Shown: positions 35,480 to 47,331 of the stretch, piece by piece | Numbering within the stretch: the stretch's first letter is position 1 | Layout: each line of letters opens with the position of its first letter | Assembly (NCBI GenBank): GCA_029931535.1 | Contig: JAQPZY010001610.1 | Coordinates: forward strand, 5,307,501-5,371,500 | Reading direction: 5' to 3' | Length of the DNA stretch: 64,000 bases | Source of the DNA: Margaritifera margaritifera | Taxonomy: Eukaryota > Mollusca > Bivalvia > Unionida > Margaritiferidae | Made by a program: the position numbers and the translations under genes | The notes under the pieces: model-generated | Database searches by the model: none | Told to the model about the DNA's origin: nothing | Seen by the model: only the letters and a program-made list of their open reading frames with translations

Positions 35480-37486
35480 CATACATACATACATACATAC
35501 ATACATACATACATACATACATACAGACATACATACATACATTAAACGATTTAAAAGGAGATATATAAGCCAATGGGAGGTTTTATAGAGAAAGTGAGAG
35601 ATAGAGGTATTCACCGTTTCTATCAAGCTCGGACGAAGCTTTCAGGAATTCACTTAATGTAACAGTATTGTCCTGTTTAATCTTATTATCCATTATTGAG
35701 AACATAACCCGCATTGCGTCATGATCTTGGTTTCGGAATAATGTTCTACTGCCGCTCAGCTGCTTGGTTCCTCCAAAACTAGATTATAACAGGAACAGCA
35801 AATATTATTGCTTTTTTTAGCTTTACTTGCATAAATACAATACCGTTTACAACTAATTTTATAAGGCTTCCATTGTTTCTAAGGGTATTGATCCTTAACG
35901 AATTTGAAGGTGATATTTAACGGAGTTATATGTCTTATTCAAAACTCGTTTTTGTATCACCCAATCAACTCTTTTGAAGGTTCTGTCAAGTGAATCTGAG
36001 AAAAAAGACTTTCTTGACTGGCACCATGACACATTTTTCAAGGCGTACGACTGGAAATGATTTAAAGCTATCAGAATCGTGATGACGCAAAAAGCAAAAC
36101 TGACTTTTAAAAAATAGAACAGAAAAAATACATTATGTAAGATATGGTGACAAGTTTATATATCATTTAATACAAAAAATCTATAATACACCCACATTTA
36201 TGTCTTATTATTTCATGCCTTAATTTATTTAATATAATTAAATGGCATTCCCTTCTAACATGCAAGAACTGGTGAATGATTAGAGTATTTACTGCTGTCG
36301 TGCAAAATGCAAACAATTGAAGGTTGAGGTTTGTAGTCAACATAACACATACACCTTTGCGCCTTGGGGAGGCTTTCAATACACTTGTTTTAGATAATGT
36401 CATTGCCTGTAGAAGGTTTTCTCCATCAGTTTAACCGCCAGGTGTCGTGAGCGTAAAATAGAACGATTACCCAGTTTTCGTCTGTTGATATGGGCAAGTA
36501 TTTATAGTTTTCCGTTCGAATGTAATTCTATTTATCTAATTTTGTAACCTGGAGATATTACTTATTTTCGTATTAAGAAACATCTGCGTGTTCGATGTTT
36601 TTGATGTACTGAGAGATAAAGGATTCTCAAACGTGGTTTCTTTTTAGCTTTGTAAACAATTTATTCTAAATATTTTGCGGGAAAATAAATATCTTATGAT
36701 TTAAATAAGCACCTAAATTAATCATCCATATCAAGTAAATTACTCTTCCTCATTGTTGATGATAGTCATATTGTATATGATATATAGGTACCGTGCGACA
36801 CAACTTCTGCATTATTTCCAACCGGTAACTGAGGACGCAAAAGAAGGATAACTATCCACAGAGAAGACTATTACTAAATCGTTAACAACTGCTCTGGAGC
36901 TTGATTCAAATATAATATATGACGCTTATTAAATATATATTTTCTAAACGGTGATTTAAGCTTTTCTCTTGTTTTTTTATAAGTCCTTTGATTACCAAAA
37001 AGAGCAATAAAATATCCCTTATAATTTTTGAACTTGTTTCATTTGTCAATGACAGATTATAGATAAGTAAGACAAATATTAATAATAGACAGAAAATTAA
37101 AAATATACACCACGATTGTTTCACAGCACATAAAGGACAAATATGTTATGAGGGCTTTAATAACAATTAATTTATTACAGTATGGATTAAAGTAAATTAC
37201 AATGCAAATATAACGACTAATGTCACGATTGTTTCTTCACTTAAGCTCGCACATATTTAGGTCGTATCAATTAATCCATGGAAAGAAAAGAAACAATGGA
37301 AGTAAACTTTTGAATAAAACAATGAATGAACTGTTTCTGTCATATATTCAACATCTGCCAATACTATCTAATTCTAAATTCGTTCAGTCTATTTTTGTTC
37401 CAGTATAAAATAACCTTTAAATACAGAAGAATTACTCACCTCACAAGGCACAGGCAGACCAATCCAAATAGCATCAAATACTTCAT
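34127..37486 (-). CDS. Secreted EF-hand calcium-binding protein, left-arm copy
   Basis: Four coding exons on the minus strand: 37440-37486, 35615-35778, 34704-34853 and 34127-34200, joined by GT..AG introns whose phases agree. The predicted protein is 144 residues. It starts with a hydrophobic signal peptide ([15 protein letters not shown]). A degenerate EF-hand-like loop lies around residues 46-59. Canonical loops follow at 68-79 ([12 protein letters not shown]) and 118-129 ([12 protein letters not shown]), both with Asp/Asn at 1, 3 and 5 and Glu at 12. Both good loops are completed only by splicing, which strongly supports the model. The exons I compared match the right copy except residue 82, Ala here and Gly there. 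An AATAAA lies at 34,002-34,007 downstream. I cannot name the subfamily; calcium binding in the secretory pathway or outside the cell is inferred. Confidence 0.85.
34351..34375. repeat. (CAA)n microsatellite, left arm
   Basis: Short trinucleotide run, mirrored at 41,361-41,385. Confidence 0.85.
34601..34655. repeat. (GA)n microsatellite, left arm
   Basis: Dinucleotide run in intron 3 of the left gene. The mirror (CT)n is at 41,087-41,135 and differs slightly in length. Confidence 0.9.
34960..35375 (+). pseudogene. Non-LTR (LINE) reverse transcriptase remnant, left arm
   Basis: The decayed frame retains [11 protein letters not shown], then [11 protein letters not shown], then [11 protein letters not shown], the RT block with the first catalytic Asp, and later a weak echo of the RQGDPxSPYxF block. 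Several stops and frameshifts are present. It lies in intron 2 of the EF-hand gene, antisense to it, so the gene tolerated the insertion. Confidence 0.75.
35452..35543. repeat. (ATAC)n microsatellite, left arm
   Basis: Tetranucleotide run in intron 2, with one ATACAGAC variant near its right end that is conserved in the mirror copy. Confidence 0.9.
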
Positions 37487-37777
37487 CTGCAAAATAAAAT
37501 GCATTATTTGAAGACAAAATATAATTGCATTGCATTTATTTACCTATGCGCCGTCCAACAAAATATTGATGAAAACAATAAACCTAGTTACATTAGAATG
37601 AGATAGGTTAATTAAACAAATTATCAGACCATGTTCATATTTGATGATGGCACGCTCACACATATACATACATACTTACCAGTATATACATCAATACATT
37701 TATTCATTTTTTTCAGACAATAGTACCGTATATATCTTGTGTAATTTTCTACATTTTAAATAATTCATCTAACTGTT

Positions 37778-37954
37778 ATATGTATACATACATAAATAAC
37801 AATACAATAAGAAATAAAGCATATATCAAAGAATGCAAGAAAAAATTAGAAATAGTCATGATGACAGATAAATATATAATAAATGTAATATAAATATATT
37901 TGTATTAAATATTCACTATGTGTTTCCCTATTGTGATATAACATTATTTACACA
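37778..37954. other. Palindrome spacer (177 bp)
   Basis: Unique AT-rich centre between the arms. The inner arm ends are AATTCATCTAACTGTT on the left and its reverse complement AACAGTTAGATGAATT on the right. It lies between two divergent start codons ~760 bp apart, so it could include or border promoter sequence for both genes. No clear promoter motif stands out. Confidence 0.85.
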
Positions 37955-38245
37955 AACAGTTAGATGAATTATTTAAAATGTAGAAAATTACACAAGATAT
38001 ATACGGTACTATTGTCTGAAAAAAATGAATAAATGTATTGATGTATATACTGGTAAGTATGTATGTATATGTGTGAGCGTGCCATCATCAAATATGAACA
38101 TGGTCTGATAATTTGTTTAATTAACCTATCTCATTCTAATGTAACTAGGTTTATTGTTTTCATCAATATTTTGTTGGACGGCGCATAGGTAAATAAATGC
38201 AATGCAATTATATTTTGTCTTCAAATAATGCATTTTATTTTGCAG
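37955..38245 (+). promoter_or_regulatory. Putative 5' UTR exon, intron and promoter region of right copy
   Basis: A donor CTG|GTAAGTAT at 38,053 and the acceptor TTTTGCAG just before the start codon define a possible ~193-base 5' intron. The leader exon and promoter would then lie between the palindrome spacer and 38,052. The mirror image (37,487-37,777) serves the left gene. This is inferred from splice signals only. Confidence 0.45.
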
Positions 38246-40262
38246 ATGAAGTATTTGATGCTATTTGGATTGGTCTGCCTGTGCCTTGTGAGGTGAGTAA
38301 TTCTTCTGTATTTAAAGGTTATTTTATACTGGAACAAAAATAGACTGAACGAATTTAGAATTAGATAGTATTGGCAGATGTTGAATATATGACAGAAACA
38401 GTTCATTCATTGTTTTATTCAAAAGTTTACTTCCATTGTTTCTTTTCTTTCCATGGATTAATTGATACGACCTAAATATGTGCGAGCTTAAGTGAAGAAA
38501 CAATCGTGACATTAGTCGTTATATTTGCATTGTAATTTACTTTAATCCATACTGTAATAAATTAATTGTTATTAAAGCCCTCATAACATATTTGTCCTTT
38601 ATGTGCTGTGAAACAATCGTGGTGTATATTTTTAATTTTCTGTCTATTATTAATATTTGTCTTACTTATCTATAATCTGTCATTGACAAATGAAACAAGT
38701 TCAAAAATTATAAGGGATATTTTATTGCTCTTTTTGGTAATCAAAGGACTTATAAAAAAACAAGAGAAAAGCTTAAATCGCCGTTTAGAAAATATATATA
38801 TTTAATAAGCGTCATATATTATATTTGAATCAAGCTCCAGAGCAGTTGTTAACGATTTAGTAATAGTCTTCTCTGTGGATAGTTATCCTTCTTTTGCGTC
38901 CTCAGTTACCGGTTGGAAATAATGCAGAAGTTGTGTCGCACGGTACCTATATATCATATACAATATGACTATCATCAACAATGAGGAAGAGTAATTTACT
39001 TGATATGGATGATTAATTTAGGTGCTTATTTAAATCATAAGATATTTATTTTCCCGCAAAATATTTAGAATAAATTGTTTACAAAGCTAAAAAGAAACCA
39101 CGTTTGAGAATCCTTTATCTCTCAGTACATCAAAAACATCGAACACGCAGATGTTTCTTAATACGAAAATAAGTAATATCTCCAGGTTACAAAATTAGAT
39201 AAATAGAATTACATTCGAACGGAAAACTATAAATACTTGCCCATATCAACAGACGAAAACTGGGTAATCGTTCTATTTTACGCTCACGACACCTGGCGGT
39301 TAAACTGATGGAGAAAACCTTCTACAGGCAATGACATTATCTAAAACAAGTGTATTGAAAGCCTCCCCAAGGCGCAAAGGTGTATGTGTTATGTTGACTA
39401 CAAACCTCAACCTTCAATTGTTTGCATTTTGCACGACAGCAGTAAATACTCTAATCATTCACCAGTTCTTGCATGTTAGAAGGGAATGCCATTTAATTAT
39501 ATTAAATAAATTAAGGCATGAAATAATAAGACATAAATGTGGGTGTATTATAGATTTTTTGTATTAAATGATATATAAACTTGTCACCATATCTTACATA
39601 ATGTATTTTTTCTGTTCTATTTTTTAAAAGTCAGTTTTGCTTTTTGCGTCATCACGATTCTGATAGCTTTAAATCATTTCCAGTCGTACGCCTTGAAAAA
39701 TGTGTCATGGTGCCAGTCAAGAAAGTCTTTTTTCTCAGATTCACTTGACAGAACCTTCAAAAGAGTTGATTGGGTGATACAAAAACGAGTTTTGAATAAG
39801 ACATATAACTCCGTTAAATATCACCTTCAAATTCGTTAAGGATCAATACCCTTAGAAACAATGGAAGCCTTATAAAATTAGTTGTAAACGGTATTGTATT
39901 TATGCAAGTAAAGCTAAAAAAAGCAATAATATTTGCTGTTCCTGTTATAATCTAGTTTTGGAGGAACCAAGCAGCTGAGCGGCAGTAGAACATTATTCCG
40001 AAACCAAGATCATGACGCAATGCGGGTTATGTTCTCAATAATGGATAATAAGATTAAACAGGACAATACTGTTACATTAAGTGAATTCCTGAAAGCTTCG
40101 TCCGAGCTTGATAGAAACGGTGAATACCTCTATCTCTCACTTTCTCTATAAAACCTCCCATTGGCTTATATATCTCCTTTTAAATCGTTTAATGTATGTA
40201 TGTATGTCTGTATGTATGTATGTATGTATGTATGTATGTATGTATGTATGTATGTATGTATG

Positions 40263-40293
<31 letters not shown>

Positions 40294-41082
40294 TTTTATT
40301 TCTTACATAATCCATTCATCTATCACACACACCTGTATTACCTTTATTTTCGACCTTTTAAATGGAAAGAAACATTTTCCCAAGAACCTCAACACTCAAA
40401 ATAAATACGTATGGAGAACTTGGGTCTTCTTGTCTACAATCTTGTTTCAGATTAAAAGACTGACATATATGCTTCTTGCAATATACACGAATTACCTCCC
40501 TAATAAAAGAGTTTTATCCATTTCAGTACTAAATCCACAAAACTAAAGTATCTTAAAGTTCTATTTATAAATTTTCACTAAACTGTATCAAATGCCTTTT
40601 CAAAATCTATAGACAAAATTAGACCAGTGATATCTTCCTTTTTTATTCAAATAAAATATCATATATTATTCTATTATTTCCCGAAATAAGTCCACCAGTA
40701 ATAAATCTATTTTGGTCCTCATTTATAAAATCGTTTGAAACAATTGTATCTATTTGCATTACAAACTAAAGCTATTCTGTAAATTACATTCAGTATTTGC
40801 TTTTGGGATGGATGTTACGATACCTTGCTTTTGATGAATATACAATGAACCTGATATATAACCACAATTTTTTTTATTTCATTGTTAGATGATGGTATCT
40901 ACTCTAGGGGGGAATTGAGTGGCTTCCTTAAGAAATTAAATTTCTCAAACCGTGTACTAGAACAACTGAAGTTCAAGGATTTTGAATTTGCGCACGACGG
41001 CACCCTAAAGAGATGGTTTCACATATTTGATTTGGATTGTGAGTAGAACAGAGAATTTATGTTTATATTCTCTCTCTATCGT

Positions 41083-41138
<56 letters not shown>

Positions 41139-41609
41139 CTTCTTTATACACACTAGCAAACAGCTATTATTTTGTTAGATATATAACCTAAATAGATTTA
41201 ACTGGGGTTTTTTCTCAGCAGGAATAAAATGATAAAATATATATCATGATAATTAATTAAGTCATGTGTTTAGAAGATTCATTGGATGTAATAGTGACAA
41301 CAAAAGCTCAATCGATATAAAGTCAAAATGTTCTCATCTAACTACATGAATTAGTTCTTATTGTTGTTGTTGTTGTTGTTGTTGTGATAGTACTCAATTT
41401 CTCTTTTTGACTTTATTCTAATGACTATCATTGTTTGAGTTGTTTCTTTATGTAATTTTGACAGGAAATCATTTATTTACATCCGCTATTCCTTCAAGCG
41501 CTTTTGCATCATCATGGTGAATATATATATTTCAGCCGATGGGACTATCATCCAGTCTGAATTTTTGGAAGGGTTCGATCATTGGATTGCCGATCAGAAA
41601 ATGATATAG
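38246..41609 (+). CDS. Secreted EF-hand calcium-binding protein, right-arm copy
   Basis: Coding exons 38246-38292, 39956-40119, 40889-41038 and 41536-41609. Donors are GTGAGT, GTGAAT and GTGAGT; acceptors are TCTAG, TTAG and TTTCAG. Split codons are AG|T, G|AT and T|CC. The protein is 144 residues with a signal peptide of ~16 residues and two canonical EF-hand loops at 68-79 and 118-129, each interrupted by an intron. A degenerate first hand spans about 46-59. The ATG follows directly on TTTTGCAG, so an upstream non-coding exon is likely; a GTAAGT donor at 38,053 would fit. AATAAA at 41,729-41,734 is 120 bases past the stop. Intron 2 holds an antisense LINE RT remnant and a (TATG)n run. The neighbouring copy is divergent and nearly identical. 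Family membership is firm; biological role is unknown. Confidence 0.87.
40192..40292. repeat. (TATG)n microsatellite, right arm
   Basis: Mirror of the left-arm run but about two units longer, as expected of independent slippage since duplication. Confidence 0.9.
40363..40778 (-). pseudogene. Non-LTR (LINE) reverse transcriptase remnant, right arm
   Basis: Mirror copy of the remnant in the left arm with the same stops, so the LINE inserted and decayed before the palindrome formed or was homogenised. Again antisense within intron 2. Confidence 0.75.
41087..41135. repeat. (CT)n microsatellite, right arm
   Basis: Mirror of the left-arm (GA)n run, about 6 bp shorter. Confidence 0.9.
41361..41385. 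repeat. (TTG)n microsatellite, right arm
   Basis: Mirror of the left-arm CAA run. Confidence 0.85.
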
Positions 41610-41728
41610 CTGGCAGAAATATAACGGAGACGCCAGGCCCAGATATAGTTCGACGCGTAACTCAAAATAGGATCCAAGCCAGAAAAATAGTCAAACATTT
41701 GAAATATACCTGTTTTGTTTTAAACATG

Positions 41729-41734
41729 AATAAA
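41729..41734 (+). terminator. Polyadenylation signal AATAAA, right gene
   Basis: Canonical AATAAA 120 bases after the TAG stop. The mirrored hexamer at 34,002-34,007 lies at the same distance from the left gene's stop. Confidence 0.55.
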
Positions 41735-42712
41735 TGAGTTTAACTTAATGAATGAATTAATTGATCAATCAATCAATCACTGCATGAAAAATGAGGTCGT
41801 GCAGTATTGAAACTGGACGAAAACAACACTGATTTCAGCCAAGTTTCTAAATAATGGTACCTCCTCTGAACTTTCTGTGTAGTCTATTCGAGCTTCAAGC
41901 TGCAGAAACCTTACTTTCCAATAATTTACTGACACTTTAGAAATAATAAGTTCTAATTTCACTGAAAATGCTTTGAAACTCCACTGAAACTGCCTTACGA
42001 CGTACAAGTTCATTCTTATAAATTAGACTTTTAACTTACATTATTCAAAACTGTAAAGGTATGTAACTATTAGCAGTATGTACCGTTATAAAAATGTTAA
42101 CGTACTCACAACACAGATTTAACCTTATACACCTTAACATCTATCTATCCATCTCTCTATTTATCAATTAGTTTCAACATATTTTATTTTGCTAATTATG
42201 CAAAAGAGGTCGGGCTGCAATTTCTCACAAGATAAGCAATTTCCCATGCAAATATAGTCATAGAAATTATCAAACATCACAAGCGGCAGAAAAGAAGAAA
42301 ACAAACCAACACAAAAACAAAAAAGAAGTAAATAAATAAGATGTACTTAAAATAAAAAAATAAGGTTCATAAAGGAATAAAATATCCAAGTCAAGTAATA
42401 TACGATGTTAATCAACTTCAGAAAGAGAAACATAGCTTTACGATGAACAATGGTAAGTACTCAGTATAACAGAAATTCCTAATTACCATTTTATGGCCAG
42501 GAAACATTGAATAGTTAATCCAACAAGTACCTATGAAGTCTCTTCAATGTTTCTTAACGGAACACTAAAGCTTAGAAATATTTATATAATAAACATAAAG
42601 AGCAAAATTGTCAGTGAAACTTCCATCCAAATCAGTTAATAACTTCTCGATGTGCTTAAGTTGTACAAAATTCAAGGAAACAAACTTCGATCAATCTCGT
42701 CAATATTCGGGA

Positions 42713-42905
42713 GTTGCTGTAGCTCAGATGGTAGAGCGTTAGATTCGTAATCCAAAGGTCATGGTGTGTCCTTGGGAAATGCACTTAACTCTCATTTCCT
42801 AGGCATGATAAAGCGAATAATGTGAATGGATCAACTAATGTATCAGTCACTGAAGCAATCATTCATCCAATCAATCAGTGAACCAATCAGTCAATTGCTG
42901 CATGA
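42713..42905 (+). mobile_element. tRNA-derived SINE, right arm
   Basis: Mirror copy of the left-arm SINE, with the A-box-like TAGCTCAGATGG near 42,719. It lies in the outer, more diverged part of the palindrome; several substitutions distinguish the two copies. Confidence 0.6.
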
Positions 42906-43948
42906 AAATTGAAGTTTTCTATGATTTGGACAATTAATAGAGTGATGGAGAAAAAACAGACAAAGCGTAAATATAGTGAAATTTAAGAACTGTCAATAAC
43001 AAAAGACACGTCTGTACCACTAGTTTAATATGTGTACCAAGATGTATAGAGATACCTCTAACGCAATGAGATTTATGCCCCGGAAACAATAATAATTACG
43101 GACAGACAGACAGATTAAGAACGAACCGACATTCATGCAGACGGACAGAGGGAATATAGCTTTAAATGAGATGGCTATATTCTCTTTCCCTGAGGATAAA
43201 TAACACGTTAAATATTTATAATATTAACTACTTTGATGCATATAGGATATAATGAGAGCAACGCGAGTAAGTTCCAGCATAGATCGATATACTATTCATT
43301 TTTATTCGATGATATATTAACTGTATAATTTAGCAAGTGTTGAAGTTAACATAAAATAACCCTCAACAATTAAATCACTACCAATTTATCTACGAAGATT
43401 ATTTTTGGTTTCTAAAACATAAAAGTAGGACTAATTATGCTTGATAAAGTAGAGGTTTTACAGATGTCTTGGATGAAAAGATAAAGTTGTTAAATGGTAT
43501 TTAAATATCGAAAGGTAATGAGCAAGTTCTAGAACAGCTTATTTACAAGATCCTCATAATATGATAATGTGCAGTGTATCCAGTTGTGGAAAAGTAATAT
43601 ATGCATGAGATTTAATAGAAAAATAATATAAAGGATTTTTTGATTTTATTCTGTCCAACATTTACTTACGACAAGTCTTTTAATAGGAAATGGTTAGATA
43701 AAGACAATGATGTAATACTATTTGATCATTGTGAACAATTAGATAAATGGTTAATGTTATTAATTGGAGTTGATCTATAACCCAATACTTTGTTTAATAT
43801 TGATGACAGCGGAAATTTAGAGCATGTAGAAAATGCAAGACACTTAACCAAGTTATATTATTCAATAAATGACGTTTATCATCATAAGATGGAATAGTAG
43901 CCATATGGAAATGGGGTTATGTTATCCACTAAATAGCGTTTATCATCG

Positions 43949-46900
43949 TGTGATGCTTTTAACTAGATCTGGAAAAGGTTTCGCATGTAAACTTTTATCA
44001 TCCGGACCATTTTTTAAATCTGATCTACACAAAATTGTGCATGCAAGGATACATCATCGAAGCGATGCTTTCAACCACATCAGGAAAAGAAATTGAATGT
44101 AAACTTCCTATGTGCGGACCAATTTTTTTATTCGATCCGGACAAAATTTGGGATACAAGGCTATATCATCTGGGCGATGCTTTTTAACCACATCCGGAAA
44201 GAAATCAAATGTAATTTTTTAATGTGCGGACCAATTTTTTTACCTGATCCAGACCAGATTTAGGATGCAAGGCTACATCATCCGGGCGATACCTTTTTTT
44301 ACCGCATCCAGAAAAGAAATCGAACGTAAACTTCCAATGTGCGGACTAATTTTTTTATCTGATCCGGTCAATATTTTGCATGCAAGGCTACATCATCAAG
44401 GCGATGCTTTTTTACCACACCCGGAAAGATGTCGAATGTAAACTTCCCATATGCGGATCAATTTCTTTATCTGATCCGGACAAGATTTGGCATGAAAGGC
44501 TATATCATCCGGATGATGCTTATTTAAAACATCTGGAAATGAGTCGAACATAAACTTCCAATGTGCGGAGCAATTTTTTGTATCTGATCTGGACAATATT
44601 TTGCATGCAAGGCTATGTCATCCTGGTGATGCTTTTAACCACACCTGGAAAAGAAATCCCACTTAAACTTCCATCATCCGGAGCATATGTGATAGAGGTG
44701 AAACCATACACCTGTGCCGCGAATCAATACGATTAACGATACACAGCTTACGATACGATACATTATCGATTCTCAGTTTAAAGAATGAGAAGGCAAACGA
44801 CAAATAATTATTCATGACTGCTGAAGATTAAAGTAACTTATATAGGATAGAGATCGTTTTGTATCGATTCTTCATCTCTTGTATCGATACGTATATCGAT
44901 ATGGCAAAAGTATCAATACATCGATATATCGATGAATCGTTTCACCCCTATGTGTGATACACTAGGATCTATCTGTAATACTGAGCTCTGCCTGGAACAC
45001 ATTTCCCATTCTAGCCAAAAGTAATAACAGGTTGTGACATAAGGTAACAAGGGGCCAGCGCACAAAATTCATCCTGTGTTTTTCACAAAAAAAAAATAAA
45101 TAAATAAATAAGTCCAATTTCTACTCTTTTCAGCCTGACCCTTTGTCATAGCCAAGTGAAGTACGTCCTCTTTCACAAATCTCAGCAGCGGACAGAGCGA
45201 GAATCTCTCGGAAACGGACGTTTTTTCTACCCCCATTTCAGGCTAAAGTTGTCAATAATGCCAGGGGAAAAAGCACTATCGTAAGTAGTAGGAGGAAAAG
45301 CAGTTCTAACACACCCAAAATGTTCCTGTTCCATTCTACGTGGGAGGGGGAGGGGGTAGTTGTATTTTAGTTTGATACATGACACTTAAAATAGCTGACC
45401 TATTTGTAATCTTCCATTTTCTGAGCCATATTTCGGACAAGATTCAGACAAGATTTTGCATACAAGCCTTCATTGCCAATGCGATGCTTTTAACTAGATC
45501 TGAAAAAGATTTCGCATGTAAACTTCCATCATCCGGACCATATTTTTAATCGGATCCACACAAAATTGTGCATGCAAGGCTACATCATCAAGGCGATGCT
45601 TTTTAACCACATCCGGAAAGAAATCGAATGTAAACTTCCTATGTGCAAACCAATTTTTTTATTCCATCCGGACAAAATTTGGCATGCAAGGCTATATCAT
45701 CTGGGCGATGCTTATTAACCACATCCGGAAAGAAATCGAATGTAACTTTTTAATGTGCGGACCAATTTTTTTACCTGATCCAGACCAGATTTTGGATGCA
45801 AGGCTACATCATCCGGGCGATGCTTTTTTACCACATCCAGAAAAGAAATCGAACGTAAACTTCCAATGTGCGGACTAATTTTTTTATCTGATCCGGTCAA
45901 TATTTTGCATGCAAGGCTACATCATCAAGGCTATGCTGTTTTACCATACCCGGAAAGATGTCGAATGTAATCTTCCCATATGCGGATCAATTTCTTTATC
46001 TGATCCGGACAAGATTTGGCATGAAAGACTATATCATCCGGATGATGCTTATTTACCATATTTGGAAATGAGTCGAACATAAACTTCCACTGGGCGGACC
46101 AAATTTTTTTAAATGATCTGGACAATATTTTGCATGCAAGGCTATGTCATCCTGGTGATGCTTTTAACCACACCTGGAAAAGAAATCCCACGTAAACTTC
46201 CATCACCCGGAGCATATGTGATAGGGGTGAAACCATACACCTGTCCCGCGTATCGATACGATTAACGATACACAACCTACGATACGATGCATTATCGATT
46301 CTCAGTTTAAAGAATAAGAAGGCAAACGACAAGTAATTATTCATGACTGCTGAAGATTAAAGTAACTTATATAGGATAGAGATCGTTTTGTATCGATTCT
46401 TCATCTCTTGTATCGATACGTATATCGATATGGCAAAAGTATCAATACATCGATATATCGATGAATCGTTTCACCCCTATATGTGATACACTAGGATCTA
46501 TCTGTAATACTGAGCTCAGCCTGGAAAACATTTCCCATTCTAGCCAAAAGTAATAACAGTTTTTGACTTAAGGTAACAAGGGGCCAGCGCACAAAATTCA
46601 TCCAATGTTTTTTTTTTTAAAAAAAAATAAATAAATAAGTCCAATTTCTACTCTTTTCGGCCTGACCCTTTGTCATAGCCAAGTGAAGTACGTCCTCTTT
46701 CACAAATCTCAGCAGCGGACAGAGCGAGAATCTCTCGGAAACGGACGTTTTTTCTACCCCCATTTCAGGCTAAAGTTGTCAATAATGCCAGGGGAAAAAG
46801 CACTATCGTAAGTAGTAGGAGGAAAGCAGTTCTAACACACCCAAAATGTTCCTGCTCCATTCTACGTTGGAGTGGGGTGGGGAGTGGGGGGGTAGTTGTA

Positions 46901-47331
46901 TTTTAGTTTGATACATGACACTTAAAATAGCTGACCTATTTGTAATCTTCCATTTTCTGAGCCATATTTCGGACAAGATTCGGACAAGATTTTGCATACA
47001 AGCCTTCATTGCCCATGCGATGCCTTTAACTAGATCTGGAAAAGGTTTCGCATGTTAACTTCCATCATCCGGACCATTTCTTAAATCTGATCCACACAAA
47101 ATTGTGCATGAAAGGATACATCATCGAAGCGATGCTTTCAACCACATCTGGAAAATAAATCGAATGTAAACTTCCTATGTGCGGACCAATTTTTTTATTC
47201 GATCCGGACAACATTTGGCATGCAAGGCTATATCATCCGGGCAATGCTTTTTAACCACATCCGGAAAGAAATCGAATGTAATGTTTTAATGTGCGGACCA
47301 TTTTTTTTTACCTGATCCAGACCAGATTTGT
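43949..47331. repeat. Satellite block 2 (diverged, ~3.4 kb)
   Basis: The same ~112-bp monomers, TATCGATA clusters (near 44,720-44,940 and 46,248-46,470) and conserved spacer as block 1, in the same orientation. Two spacers are present. This block is more diverged from block 1 units than those units are from each other; examples are extended AAATAAATA tracts and a G-rich GGGGTGGGGAGTGGGGG stretch near 46,875. It starts within a monomer at the palindrome end and stops within a monomer at 47,331. Confidence 0.92.

Larger units (their letters stand above)
31680..37777 (+). repeat. Palindrome, left arm (~6.1 kb)
   Basis: Reverse complement of 37,955-43,947. Paired coordinates sum to 75,732 at the inner end, 75,742 at exon C and ~75,627 at the outer end; the drift is explained by small indels and one 107-bp segment at 33,412-33,518 present only here. 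Identity is almost complete from about 33,790 inward and clearly lower outside. The arm contains a full EF-hand gene on the minus strand, a LINE RT remnant, a SINE and matched microsatellites. Confidence 0.95.
37955..43947 (-). repeat. Palindrome, right arm (~6.0 kb)
   Basis: Reverse complement of the left arm, shorter by about 105 bp, mainly because it lacks the segment at 33,412-33,518. It ends inside a TTTATCATC motif of the minisatellite and is fused within a few bases to satellite block 2. It carries the plus-strand copy of the EF-hand gene. Confidence 0.95.

Noticed and set aside
36167..37124. Mirror-image open frames (36,167-36,403, 36,906-37,124 and partners) as genes
   Set aside because: They lie in intron 1 of the EF-hand gene, lack motifs, and one is truncated in the opposite arm by a 2-base indel, which shows no coding constraint.
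42713..42790. A functional tRNA gene on the plus strand (and its mirror near 32,913)
   Set aside because: The A-box side looks tRNA-like, but the B box and T arm are degenerate, there is no acceptor stem pairing, and a SINE-like body and tail follow.
31680..43947. Palindrome as a simple sequencing hairpin (missed adapter) artefact
   Set aside because: The arms differ by many substitutions outside the core, a 107-bp indel, different microsatellite lengths and one missense change, and have a unique 177-bp centre and different outer flanks. An assembly error is still not fully excluded.
46860..46900. G-rich stretch as a G-quadruplex regulatory element
   Set aside because: It is present in one diverged satellite unit only, and the equivalent place in other units lacks the G-runs.
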